42,159 nt of DNA from Clostridia bacterium. Lineage in GTDB: Bacteria; Bacillota; Clostridia; Christensenellales; UBA3700. This document shows, piece after piece, positions 10,643-18,578 of the stretch. The notes beneath the pieces are model-generated. The model was not told where the DNA came from and ran no database searches. It saw only the letters and a program-made list of their open reading frames with translations. The stretch is from NCBI GenBank assembly GCA_029060065.1, contig JAIDUT010000043.1, positions 1-42,159 of the forward strand. The letters are read 5' to 3'. Numbering within the stretch: position 1 is the stretch's first letter; every line of letters starts with the position of its first letter. A program made the translations under genes and the position numbers.

Positions 10643-10672
10643 GATTGAGATTTCTCGACTTCGCTCGAAATT
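10643..10672. repeat. short dispersed repeat, copy 5
   Basis: GATTGAGATTTCTCGACTTC followed by GCTCGAAATT, a truncated copy lacking the final GACA, directly after the second-type repeat. Confidence 0.65.
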
Positions 10673-10742
10673 AAGATATCCATTAGAAATCACAATACCT
10701 ATTCACTATTCACTTTTCACTATTACTTATTACTTCAAACTC

Positions 10743-11342
10743 CTATCTGATTTTCGAAAAATTAGATAAGAGTTTAAGACCAGTATCTCCGCTCTTTTCG
10801 GGATGAAATTGCGCGCCCCATACGTTGTCTTTGTTGACGGAGGCTACGAACTCGTAATCGTAAATACAAGTAGTTTCTACGTCCTCTTCATTGCAATAGC
10901 TTGCGTGATAACTGTGTACGAAATAAAAATTCATGTCGTCCACGCCGTCAAAAAGTCGAGTACGCTTTTTTAGTCGCAATTCATTCCAGCCTATATGCGG
11001 AACTTTGAGTTTTGTGTCAAACCTGACTACTTCGCCCTTGATTAGTCCAAGTCCCTGATGCTTGCCGTCTTCGTAACTCTTGTCAAAGAGCATTTGCATA
11101 CCAAGGCATATTCCCAAAAAGGGTTTGCCCTTTGCAATCTCTTTTTTGAGCGTGTCAACAATTCCGCTCTGAGTAAGCGCCGTCATTGCGTCTTTGAACG
11201 CGCCGACCCCCGGCAAAACTATATGACTTGCATTTGCCAAATCAACGGCTTTGTCAGTGATTTTAGCGGACTGCCCTATATATTCAAAAGCCTTTTGCAC
11301 GCTTCTGAGATTGCCCATACCGTAGTCGATTACAGCTATCAT
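10743..11342 (-). CDS. hisH: imidazole glycerol phosphate synthase, glutaminase subunit
   Basis: Class I glutamine amidotransferase that feeds ammonia to HisF. At 199 residues it is complete. Nucleophile Cys79 lies in FLGICLGMQ, and the triad His180 and Glu182 in [10 protein letters not shown]. The N-terminal [11 protein letters not shown] and the oxyanion-side VLPGVGAF are as expected. The start overlaps the hisB stop by four bases (ATGA), so it is translationally coupled. Its partner gene hisF is two genes downstream. Confidence 0.96.
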   Translation of the reverse strand: MIAVIDYGMGNLRSVQKAFEYIGQSAKITDKAVDLANASHIVLPGVGAFKDAMTALTQSGIVDTLKKEIAKGKPFLGICLGMQMLFDKSYEDGKHQGLGLIKGEVVRFDTKLKVPHIGWNELRLKKRTRLFDGVDDMNFYFVHSYHASYCNEEDVETTCIYDYEFVASVNKDNVWGAQFHPEKSGDTGLKLLSNFSKIR

Positions 11343-11920
11343 TCGAGCATACCCTTTGAAGATGGAATTTTGTTGCTGACAACCGTCGTCGCCTCTTTAA
11401 GCGCTCTTGCAAACGCCTTGAAGATTGCCTCTATTTTATGGTGATTGTTGCTACCGTAGTGCAAATTGATATGCAAAGTCAAGCCAGCTTGGTTAGCAAC
11501 CGCGCGGAAAAACTCTTCGACAAGTTCTATATCAAAATCTCCTACCTTGCCCGTCATTCCCTCGGCGTTGAATACCAAAAACTGTCTTCCGCTGATATCC
11601 ACAGTCACACTCGCCAAACTCTCGTCCATAGGAATGGTTACGCTTGCGTATCTCTTGATACCCACCTTGTCGCCCAAAGCCTGCGCGATAGCCTTGCCAA
11701 GCACGATACCAATGTCCTCAACAGAATGATGTCCGTCCACGCGTACATCGCCTTTGCATTTAACGGTGAGGTCAAAACCCGAATGACATGCAAACAACGT
11801 CATCATATGGTCAAAAAAGCCTACGCCCGTATCCACGTCGTATTTACCGTCGCCGTCAAGGTTGAGCGAAAGAACTATTTGCGTTTCCTTGGTATTTCTC
11901 TCTATCTGTGACTTTCTCAT
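11339..11920 (-). CDS. hisB: imidazoleglycerol-phosphate dehydratase
   Basis: Dehydrates IGP to imidazole acetol phosphate, step 7 (after HisF/HisH). The 193 residues cover only the dehydratase domain; the histidinol-phosphatase half found in E. coli HisB is absent, as is usual in Firmicutes. Metal-binding histidines are seen in [16 protein letters not shown] and [19 protein letters not shown] 11920 is preceded by GGAGG at five nt; the TTG four codons earlier would overlap that site. Twelve nt separate it from hisD and it overlaps hisH by four. Confidence 0.96.
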   Translation of the reverse strand: MRKSQIERNTKETQIVLSLNLDGDGKYDVDTGVGFFDHMMTLFACHSGFDLTVKCKGDVRVDGHHSVEDIGIVLGKAIAQALGDKVGIKRYASVTIPMDESLASVTVDISGRQFLVFNAEGMTGKVGDFDIELVEEFFRAVANQAGLTLHINLHYGSNNHHKIEAIFKAFARALKEATTVVSNKIPSSKGMLE

Positions 11921-11932
11921 ATATTCCTCCAA

Positions 11933-13216
11933 TTACTTGTTTTTTCTAAGCTCTATAGTATTTGCGTGCGCCGTAAATCCCTCCGACTGCGCCAATCGAA
12001 TGACGTCGTCGCCTATGCTCAATAAATCGTCTTTATCGTATTCAATGTAGCTTATCTTCTTCATAAAGGTATCTACCGAAAGCACCGAAGAATACCTTGC
12101 GCTTCCGCTGGTAGGCAAAACGTGCGACGGACCTGCAAAGTAATCCCCAAGCGGTTCGGGCGAATAGTTGCCTACAAAAATAGCTCCTGCGTTAGACAGC
12201 TTCAAAGCTATCTTATCAGCGTCCTTTGCGCATACTTCCAAATGCTCGGGAGCAACTTTATCTGCGATAACAACGGCTTCGTCCATATCCTTGGCAAGTA
12301 CAATCGTTCCGTTGGTAGCAAGCGACTTTTCTATTATTTCTTTGCGCGATAAAAGCGCCGTCTGTCTTGCCAGTTCTCTATCGACTTCTTTAGCAATTCT
12401 CTCGCTTGTAGTCACCAGTATGCTTGCCGCTTGCTCGTCATGTTCCGCCTGCGATAATAGGTCGCCTGCAAGCAATATCGGGTCTGCACTGTCGTCGGCA
12501 ATTACCAGTATTTCGCTCGGTCCGGCAATCATATCTATGGCTACGTGTCCGAACACTTGCTTTTTTGCAAGCGTAACAAATACGTTGCCGGGTCCTGCAA
12601 TAAGGTCTACTTTGGGAATGGACTGCGTGCCGTATGCCAAAGCCGAGATTGCCTGAGCTCCGCCTACTTTGTATATTTTATCTATACCGCATTCTTTGCA
12701 GGCTACGAGTATCGCAGGGTTGTTGATATTTGGAGTTGTTACTATTATCTCGCCTACGCCCGACGCCTTTGCCGGCAACGCCGTCATTAGCACCGTAGAT
12801 GGATAACTGGCCTTTCCGCCCGGGACGTACAATCCAACTCTTGAAAGCGGTCTGTATATCCAACCGAGCTTACTCTTGCCATTGCTCCCCGATGAGAAAA
12901 ACTCATTGACAAACTTATCTTTTTGGCGAGAGTGGTATGCAAGAATACTTGTCTTTGCCTTGCGTATACTCTCAATCAAATCGCCGTCTACCAAGGTATA
13001 CGCCTTATCGATTTCCTCTTTGCTAACAAGTATATTGTCAGCGTTGATTTCCTGCTTGTCAAATTTAAGAGCGTACTCAAAGAGCGCTTCGTCGCCCCTT
13101 TTTCTTACGTCGGCTATTATAGCGTTGACAGTGGCGATATACTCGCTGTTGTCAAGTTGAGTTCTTGAAAAAACTCTGCTCATGTCGTCTGCGCCGTATC
13201 TTAGAATAGGTACCAT
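11933..13216 (-). CDS. hisD: histidinol dehydrogenase
   Basis: Oxidises histidinol to histidine in two NAD-dependent steps using bound zinc. At 427 residues it is full length. Seen are the GPGNVFVTLAKK segment, SQAEHDEQA with a zinc ligand, and GNYSPEPLGDYFAGPSHVLPT with the catalytic region. ATG 13216 has GAGG five nt upstream. Ten nt separate it from hisG. It is the final enzyme of the pathway although it is third in the operon. Confidence 0.96.
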   Translation of the reverse strand: MVPILRYGADDMSRVFSRTQLDNSEYIATVNAIIADVRKRGDEALFEYALKFDKQEINADNILVSKEEIDKAYTLVDGDLIESIRKAKTSILAYHSRQKDKFVNEFFSSGSNGKSKLGWIYRPLSRVGLYVPGGKASYPSTVLMTALPAKASGVGEIIVTTPNINNPAILVACKECGIDKIYKVGGAQAISALAYGTQSIPKVDLIAGPGNVFVTLAKKQVFGHVAIDMIAGPSEILVIADDSADPILLAGDLLSQAEHDEQAASILVTTSERIAKEVDRELARQTALLSRKEIIEKSLATNGTIVLAKDMDEAVVIADKVAPEHLEVCAKDADKIALKLSNAGAIFVGNYSPEPLGDYFAGPSHVLPTSGSARYSSVLSVDTFMKKISYIEYDKDDLLSIGDDVIRLAQSEGFTAHANTIELRKNK

Positions 13217-13226
13217 AAATGCCTCG

Positions 13227-13871
13227 TTAGTTTTCTTTGTTTTTGATTATTTCGTCAATGCTTTTGACTAAAGGTTTAATTACGTCAGCCTTGGTCTTGA
13301 GCGAAACTTTGTTGATAATAAGTCTTGCCGAACAGTTGACTATCTCTTCCAGTACGGCGAGATTATTCTCCTGCAAGGTCTTACCGCTCTCTACAATGTC
13401 GAGAATAATGTCGCTAAGTCCTACTATAGGTCCGAGTTCTATAGAACCGTGAAGAGGTATGATCTCTACGTTTTGCCCTTTGCCGTCGAAATAGTCCTTT
13501 GCTACGTTGACGTATTTAGTAGCGACTTTGAGGATATTGCGAGGCTTAGACAAATCGAAGTCTTTGTATCCTGCCAAGCAAAGCCTGCACTTTGCAAATC
13601 CTAAATCAATGAGTTCGTATACGTCGCGACTTTCTTCCATCAGAGTATCTTTGCCCACTACTCCCACGTCGGCTACGCCATGCTCGACGTAAATCGGGAC
13701 ATCGCTTGGCTTTACAAAAATAAACTCGAATTTTCCGCTTGCGTCGCTCATAACGAGTTTGCGAGAAGGCTCTAATATGCGACGGCAATCAATACCGCAC
13801 TTCTCTAATATGTCTACGCTCTTTTCGGCAAGTCTGCCCTTTGCCAATGCGAAAGTAACTTTGTCTTGCAT
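13227..13871 (-). CDS. hisG: ATP phosphoribosyltransferase, short-form catalytic subunit
   Basis: Joins PRPP to ATP, the committed and feedback-controlled step of histidine synthesis. The 214 residues hold the two periplasmic-binding-like domains (TFALAKGRLAEK at the start, the substrate loop near DVGVVGKDTL, and a PRPP-binding region with ESGKTLQENNL) but no C-terminal regulatory domain. This is the HisGS form, which needs HisZ. ATG 13871 follows AGGAGG by six nt; 42 further in-frame codons upstream overlap hisZ and lack family similarity. The start lies one base after the hisZ stop, so the subunits are made together. Confidence 0.96.
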   Translation of the reverse strand: MQDKVTFALAKGRLAEKSVDILEKCGIDCRRILEPSRKLVMSDASGKFEFIFVKPSDVPIYVEHGVADVGVVGKDTLMEESRDVYELIDLGFAKCRLCLAGYKDFDLSKPRNILKVATKYVNVAKDYFDGKGQNVEIIPLHGSIELGPIVGLSDIILDIVESGKTLQENNLAVLEEIVNCSARLIINKVSLKTKADVIKPLVKSIDEIIKNKEN

Positions 13872-13872
13872 A

Positions 13873-15045
13873 TTATACCTCCTCCGTCTTGCTTCCAAGG
13901 AAAATACCTTTCTTAGCCTTAAGCATATCCTTGATTTTGACGAGGTCGTCTTTTGTCGTGGCAAAAGTGCATTTTGCATTGACGCCTTTAGATACAAGTT
14001 CTTTAGCTTTGCTCTCCGCCTTGCTCATATTTTCCGGCGTATAGCCTACTACTACGTCGACTTCGGGAGCAATATGCAATTTTTTCTGATTGTCAAGCGC
14101 CGTCGTCAAATATCCTATGCCTATTGCGAAGCCAACGGCTGGTATGCTTTTCCCAAACGCGTCGCAAAGTTTATCGTAACGACCGCCCGAAAGAATAGGT
14201 CTGCCAAGGTTCTTGATTATACCGCGCATAACCATACCCGAATAGTACTTCATCTTGCCGACGCCACTTAAATCAAAAGTGACATACTTCTCGTAGCCAA
14301 GACTTTTGATACCGGCGTATACGGCTTTAAGGTTGTCCACTGCCAAGCGCATTTGCGCGTTAAGACACATTTTCTCGGCTTGTCCGAGTATCTCTTCTCC
14401 GCCGAATAGCATCGGCAACCGGGCAAGTGTGTCAAGCATTTTCTTATCCATTTCGCCTGAAAGCGAATAGAGCTTGATACCGTTTTTTGACTCAATACAG
14501 TTGGTTAAAATATCTCTGTCGTCCTCGCTAGCGTCGTATGCGTCAAGCAAGCCCTTGAAAAATCCTACGTTGCCAAGTTCGATTTGGAAGTCGTCTAGTC
14601 CTGTAGCAAGCAAGCTCTTGATTGCAAGCATAACTACTTCAACGTCGATACTATCGCCGTGCGCTCCCATTATCTCCACGCCGGCTTGAGTAAACTCGCG
14701 TAGCTTGCCTTCATTCTCTATTGCGCTAAAAGACTTGCCTAGATAACATAGTCTTTGGCTCTCTTGCAACTTGGTGCATACTATACGCGATATAGGCATA
14801 GTTATATCGGGTCGCAAAACCAACAAGTCGCCGTCAACGTCGGTGACTTTGAACAATTTATTGAGTTCAACTTTGCCAACACCGCTGTCAAAGAGTTCAT
14901 ATCTCTCCAATATGGGAGATTCTATCTCGCTGTAGCCGTAAAATTTGAAGCAATCCATAAGCTTCCCTTCTACTACTCTTTTGGAATAGCAATCGTTCGG
15001 CAAGTGATCTTGCGTGCCTTTGGGCAACTTAAACTTCTTAATCAT
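13873..15045 (-). CDS. hisZ: ATP phosphoribosyltransferase regulatory subunit
   Basis: A 390-residue paralogue of histidyl-tRNA synthetase catalytic domains that activates HisGS and carries the histidine feedback site. Class II synthetase-like motifs are seen: LPKGTQDHLPND at the N-terminus, the motif-2 region LRPDITMPISRIV, and a motif-3-like GGRYDKLCDAFG. Length and the missing C-terminal anticodon-binding domain separate it from HisS. AAAGG lies six nt before ATG 15045. It is first in the his operon, with hisG directly after. Its own promoter is at 15134-15162. Confidence 0.93.
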   Translation of the reverse strand: MIKKFKLPKGTQDHLPNDCYSKRVVEGKLMDCFKFYGYSEIESPILERYELFDSGVGKVELNKLFKVTDVDGDLLVLRPDITMPISRIVCTKLQESQRLCYLGKSFSAIENEGKLREFTQAGVEIMGAHGDSIDVEVVMLAIKSLLATGLDDFQIELGNVGFFKGLLDAYDASEDDRDILTNCIESKNGIKLYSLSGEMDKKMLDTLARLPMLFGGEEILGQAEKMCLNAQMRLAVDNLKAVYAGIKSLGYEKYVTFDLSGVGKMKYYSGMVMRGIIKNLGRPILSGGRYDKLCDAFGKSIPAVGFAIGIGYLTTALDNQKKLHIAPEVDVVVGYTPENMSKAESKAKELVSKGVNAKCTFATTKDDLVKIKDMLKAKKGIFLGSKTEEV

Positions 15046-15113
15046 TAGATACCTTTTCTTTTAGATTCGTCGTATTATTTTGGATATTTAGCAGAAATAA
15101 AAATACGCCTGCA

Positions 15114-15145
15114 AAGTATTATAATACACGTATATTATAATACTT
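15114..15145. promoter_or_regulatory. 13-bp inverted repeat over the his promoter -10, possible operator
   Basis: A perfect inverted repeat, AAGTATTATAATA and TATTATAATACTT, is separated by CACGTA. Each arm contains the smaller palindrome TATTATAATA, with centres 16 bp apart. The right arm covers the -10 hexamer of the his promoter. A bound repressor would block transcription, and a hairpin in the leader start is also possible. I cannot name the regulator; a TrpR-like repressor acting on his genes has been proposed in Firmicutes, but I do not know that its site matches. Confidence 0.45.
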
Positions 15146-15162
15146 ATTAAGGCGTTTGTCTA
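15134..15162 (-). promoter_or_regulatory. promoter of the his operon
   Basis: TAGACA at 15157-15162 (5 of 6 to consensus) and a perfect TATAAT at 15134-15139, with a 17-bp spacer. The leader to hisZ is about 80 nt. No T-box sequence or run of His codons is present in it. Confidence 0.7.
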
Positions 15163-15178
15163 TCAATTAAACTAGCGT

Positions 15179-15466
15179 TTAGAGAATATGTTTAATACCG
15201 CTCTTCTTCGATACGCGATAAAGCGTAATCTTGCTACCCAAGACCTGAACCACTTCCGCGCCTGAACTTTGAGCAAGTTCTTCGGCAATCTCTTTTGCCG
15301 AAAATTCCGCGTTTTTCAAGACGGCAATCTTGATAAGTTCTCTACTCTCCAACTGCTCGTCAATTTGCTTTATAAGCGTTTCGCTTATTCCGTTTTTTCC
15401 TATGTGCGTCGTAGGTTGCATTTGCATTGCAAGCGACCTGAGCGACGCTCTTTGACTGCTTGTCAT
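15179..15466 (-). CDS. yhbY: YhbY-family CRM-domain RNA-binding protein
   Basis: A 95-residue single CRM-domain protein; family members bind precursor 50S ribosomal subunits. The GxxG RNA-binding loop is in HIGKNGIS, and the rest of the fold (SRELIKIAVLKN, VQVLGSKITLYR) is complete. It follows obg, the usual clostridial arrangement that groups ribosome-assembly factors. AAGGAG lies five nt before ATG 15466. No terminator is seen after it, so transcription may continue into the his promoter region. Confidence 0.93.
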   Translation of the reverse strand: MTSSQRASLRSLAMQMQPTTHIGKNGISETLIKQIDEQLESRELIKIAVLKNAEFSAKEIAEELAQSSGAEVVQVLGSKITLYRVSKKSGIKHIL

Positions 15467-15504
15467 ATTATCTCCTTTTAATAGTAAAACTGCTTAGTAC
15501 CGCG

Positions 15505-15630
15505 CGATCGCGGAGTTTAGTCGTATTTTTGCCCGTGCGGTGGCAACCGAGCGGTGAGCGTACTTGCCGTACGTGACCCCGAGGGCGTCCTAGCCGTTAG
15601 GGTAAAAAGACGGCTGAAATACGCGGTCGA
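15505..15630 (-). repeat. long palindromic element E, after the obg stop
   Basis: Arms 15505-15563 and 15569-15630 pair around GTAC-TTGCC-GTAC (15560-15572). Left segments GTTTAGTCGTATTTTTGCCC and right-arm complement TTTCAGCCGTCTTTTTACCC differ mainly by C/T and A/G, which keep G-U pairing. The body differs from elements A-D, but the tip is shared with them. It touches the obg TAA stop. Confidence 0.75.
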
Positions 15631-16890
15631 TTATTCAACAAAATCAAACTCTATATCGGCAATCCTTACGGTATCCCCTTCTTTACACCCGTTCTTGACG
15701 AGTTCTTTGATTACGCCTCTGTCTTTTAGCATCTTTTGGAAGTATCTAAAAGACTCGTAATCGTCAAGTACTACATTACGCACCAACATATTGATAAGTC
15801 CGCCGTGTACTTCGTATACTCCGTCTTCATCGATTGTGACGATATAGGACACAGTGTCGTTGCGATTTTCTTCAAAGTCTACGGTTTCCATAGGCTCTGG
15901 CTCGGGCAAAGTATCGAGCAGTTCTACGATTTGCGAAAGCATTTCTTTAGTTCCGCTGTTAGATATTGCCGATACCCTAATTGCCTTTTGACCTATCTTT
16001 TTCTCAAAATCTTCTATTACGCTCTCATCCTCTAACAAGTCGCACTTGTTGGCGACAACAATTTGCGGTAAACCTGCAAGTTTTGTAGAGTAATTCTCAA
16101 GTTCTCCGTTGATAGTAACGTAGTCCTCATACGGGTCGCGTCCCTCGATACCCGATATATCCACGACGTGAACGATAAGACGCACTCTCTCAACGTGCCT
16201 TAGGAAGTTGTGTCCAAGACCCGCGCCCTCGCTTGCTCCCTCGATAAGCCCCGGTATATCGGCAAGTACGAAATCTCTGTCATAATACTTTACTACGCCG
16301 AGATTGGGAGTGAGCGTGGTAAAATGATAGTTGGCAATCTTTGGTTTTGCCGACGATACGACTGACAAAATTGTTGACTTACCCACGTTGGGAAAGCCTA
16401 CCAAGCCTACGTCTGCAATGGTCTTAAGTTCCAAAGTAAGTTCTATCTCTTGCGTTCTTTCTCCCCTTTGACTAAATCTCGGAGCTTTGCGCTGTGCGGT
16501 GGCAAATCGAGCGTTTCCCTTTCCGCCAAGTCCGCCTCTTTGCAACAAGAACTCGCTGTCGTCATAGTACATATCAGCAAGCACGTTGCCACTGCTCTTT
16601 TCTTTGATTATAGTACCTCTTGGGACTTTAATATACAGAGATTTTCCGCTCTTGCCCTTGCAATTCTTAGCTCCGCCGTTTTCTCCGTTTTCCGCGCGGA
16701 AGTGCTTGGCAAATTTGAAGTCAATGAGAGTAGACGCGCTTTTGTCTACTACAAAAATCACGTCTCCGCCGTTGCCTCCGTCGCCACCGTCAGGTCCGCC
16801 TTGCGCGACGTACTTTTCGGTGTGAAATGATACTATGCCATCTCCGCCGTTGCCGGCTTTTACGAATATTGTTGCTATGTCTAGATACAT
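15631..16890 (-). CDS. obg: Obg/CgtA GTPase
   Basis: Essential ribosome-assembly and stress-signalling GTPase of the large subunit. The 419 residues show the glycine-rich Obg fold (1-158, with GGDGGNGG repeats), the G domain with P-loop GFPNVGKS at 165-172, switch II DIPGLIEGA, and NKCD, and an OCT domain at about 340-419. AAGGA lies six nt before ATG 16890. It is upstream of yhbY. Its 5' region holds an inverted repeat at 16911-16949, and its stop codon abuts palindromic element E. Confidence 0.96.
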   Translation of the reverse strand: MYLDIATIFVKAGNGGDGIVSFHTEKYVAQGGPDGGDGGNGGDVIFVVDKSASTLIDFKFAKHFRAENGENGGAKNCKGKSGKSLYIKVPRGTIIKEKSSGNVLADMYYDDSEFLLQRGGLGGKGNARFATAQRKAPRFSQRGERTQEIELTLELKTIADVGLVGFPNVGKSTILSVVSSAKPKIANYHFTTLTPNLGVVKYYDRDFVLADIPGLIEGASEGAGLGHNFLRHVERVRLIVHVVDISGIEGRDPYEDYVTINGELENYSTKLAGLPQIVVANKCDLLEDESVIEDFEKKIGQKAIRVSAISNSGTKEMLSQIVELLDTLPEPEPMETVDFEENRNDTVSYIVTIDEDGVYEVHGGLINMLVRNVVLDDYESFRYFQKMLKDRGVIKELVKNGCKEGDTVRIADIEFDFVE

Positions 16891-16910
16891 ATTCTTTCCT
16901 TACTTTTATC

Positions 16911-16949
16911 AAGACTTTGTATATCGGCTAAACCAATATCCAAAGTCTT
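16911..16949. repeat. inverted repeat in the obg leader
   Basis: Arms AAGACTTTGTATAT (16911-16924) and ATATCCAAAGTCTT (16936-16949) pair at 13 of 14 positions around an 11-nt loop, about 20 nt before the obg start. No U-run follows on the minus strand, so it is not a terminator. It may be an operator or a leader hairpin. The rest of 16891-17191 is filled by short repeat copy 6 and element C. Confidence 0.5.
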
Positions 16950-16972
16950 AACATTCTCTAGTTTTATATTTT

Positions 16973-17016
16973 GATTGAGATTTCTCCACTTCACTCCGTT
17001 TCGGTCGAAATGACAT
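16973..17016. repeat. short dispersed repeat, copy 6
   Basis: GATTGAGATTTCTCCACTTC, then ACTCCGTTTCGGTCGAAATG and ACAT, a full-length copy between the obg leader and element C. Confidence 0.8.
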
Positions 17017-17023
17017 TATATTT

Positions 17024-17206
17024 GCCTGCCTCACTTCGAGCCTAACTGTTCGGCGAAAAGGGAGTGGCGTAAGATTTTCACGAGCGAGAACGTTTTTTTG
17101 ACAATGAAAACGAACGCAGTCGTACTTTATGTACGTCAAGAGAGTTTGAAGAAGTAAAGGAAGCGTTATTGCCGTGCAAAATTACGACACCTCACTTCGA
17201 GGCGAA
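17024..17206 (-). repeat. long palindromic element C, overlapping the nfnB stop
   Basis: Third copy of the A/B type: module 17024-17048, arms from 17049, tip GTAC-TTTAT-GTAC in the middle, and right arm ending about 17206. The right arm includes the last four codons and TGA stop of nfnB. Inner AACG at 17089-17092 pairs with CGTT at 17164-17167 as in copy A. The outermost arm is more mismatched than in copies A and B. Confidence 0.8.
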
Positions 17207-18574
17207 TCTCTCTATAATAGACTTAGCGGCTTTTCTACCCGCGCCCATAGCCAGTATAACCGTCGCCGCACCTGTTACTGCGTCACCGCCCGAGTAAATA
17301 CCGTCGATACTCGTCTTCATTGTTTCTTCATCGACTACTATAGTTCCCTTCTTGGAGAATTCCATACCCTCGCAAGACTTGCGGATAAGAGGATTAGGAC
17401 TTGTGCCAAGCGCTATGATAACTTGGTCTACGTCTATAACAAATTCGCTTCCCTCGATTGGCTCCGGTCTTCTACGACCCGACGCGTCGGGCTCGCCAAG
17501 TTGCATCTTCACGCACTTGATACCGCATACCTTTCCGTCCTTGCCGAGTATCTCTACAGGATTGGTGAGAAGTACCAACTTGATACCTTCTTCCTCTGCG
17601 TGGTCTATTTCTTCGGCTCTTGCCGGCATTTCTTCTCTACCTCTGCGATAGATTATGTATACTTCGCCACCGCCGATTCTTTTGGCAGTACGGGCGGCGT
17701 CCATAGCTACGTTGCCTGCGCCTATTACCGCAATAGACTTACCGCAATATATCGGAGTGATAGCGTCCTCTTTATATGCTTGCATAAGGTTGGCTCTCGT
17801 CAAAAGCTCGTTGGCAGAAGATACGCCGTTGAGATTTTCGCCCGGAATATTCATAAACATCGGCAATCCTGCGCCGGTACCTATAAATATAGCGTCATAC
17901 TGCTCCTTAAGCTCGTCAAAAGTGATTGCTTTGCCCACTACTGTGTTGAGCTTAAACTCCACGCCGAGAGCTTTGAGCTTGTCTATCTCCTTTGCTACAA
18001 CGTCGTCTTTGGGAAGTCTGAATTCTGGTATACCGTATACCAAAACTCCGCCTGCTTTATGAAATGCCTCGAATATTGTAACTTTGAAACCTGCCTGAGC
18101 GCAATCTGCGGCGCAAGCAAGTCCTGCCGGTCCGCTACCTATTACGGCAACGCTCTTGCCGTTTAGCTTGGGAGCTTTCATTGAAGCCGTACCCTTTTGT
18201 AGACCGTAGTCGCCAACGTATCGCTCTAAAGCGCCTATTGCTACGCTTCCGCCCAACTTAGCTCTTCGGATACATTTGCCCTCGCATTGATTTTCTTGCG
18301 GACATACTCTTCCGCAAATTGCAGGCAAAAGCGACGACTGGCTTATTACGTCCAATGCTCCATCCTTATCGTTTTGCGTAAGGCATTTGATAAACCCGGG
18401 TATGTCTATACCTACCGGACAGCCTGTGCGACAAGGCGCGTTTTTACAATTTATACATCTAGACGCTTCCTCTTGCATTAGAGCGTCGTCAAAACCTAAA
18501 TTTACTTCTTTGAAATTATTTACTCTCTCTTGCGGTGATTGATGCAAGGTCTTATTTCTTGGCGCGTTATTCAT
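17192..18574 (-). CDS. nfnB: NfnB: NADPH-binding subunit of NADH-dependent ferredoxin:NADP+ oxidoreductase
   Basis: The 460-residue glutamate-synthase-small-chain-like flavoprotein. With NfnA it couples NADH and reduced ferredoxin oxidation to NADP+ reduction by electron bifurcation/confurcation. Two iron-sulfur sets are visible: C40, C43, C48, C52 and C87, C91, C97, C101. FAD binding is at GSGPAG (146-151) and NADP(H) at the second GAGNVAMDAART site. The start lies four nt after the nfnA TGA. Without its partner it might be called gltD-like (gltA in some annotations), but no glutamate synthase large subunit is present and the NfnA neighbour decides the call. Confidence 0.9.
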   Translation of the reverse strand: MNNAPRNKTLHQSPQERVNNFKEVNLGFDDALMQEEASRCINCKNAPCRTGCPVGIDIPGFIKCLTQNDKDGALDVISQSSLLPAICGRVCPQENQCEGKCIRRAKLGGSVAIGALERYVGDYGLQKGTASMKAPKLNGKSVAVIGSGPAGLACAADCAQAGFKVTIFEAFHKAGGVLVYGIPEFRLPKDDVVAKEIDKLKALGVEFKLNTVVGKAITFDELKEQYDAIFIGTGAGLPMFMNIPGENLNGVSSANELLTRANLMQAYKEDAITPIYCGKSIAVIGAGNVAMDAARTAKRIGGGEVYIIYRRGREEMPARAEEIDHAEEEGIKLVLLTNPVEILGKDGKVCGIKCVKMQLGEPDASGRRRPEPIEGSEFVIDVDQVIIALGTSPNPLIRKSCEGMEFSKKGTIVVDEETMKTSIDGIYSGGDAVTGAATVILAMGAGRKAAKSIIERFASK

Positions 18575-18578
18575 TTTC

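Noticed and set aside
13872..13997. A hisG start 42 codons upstream.
   Set aside because: It would overlap the end of hisZ, lacks family similarity, and the AGGAGG site sits right before the ATG at 13871.
15046..15178. Histidine T-box or His-codon leader peptide before hisZ.
   Set aside because: The roughly 80-nt leader has no T-box sequence, no terminator and no run of His codons.
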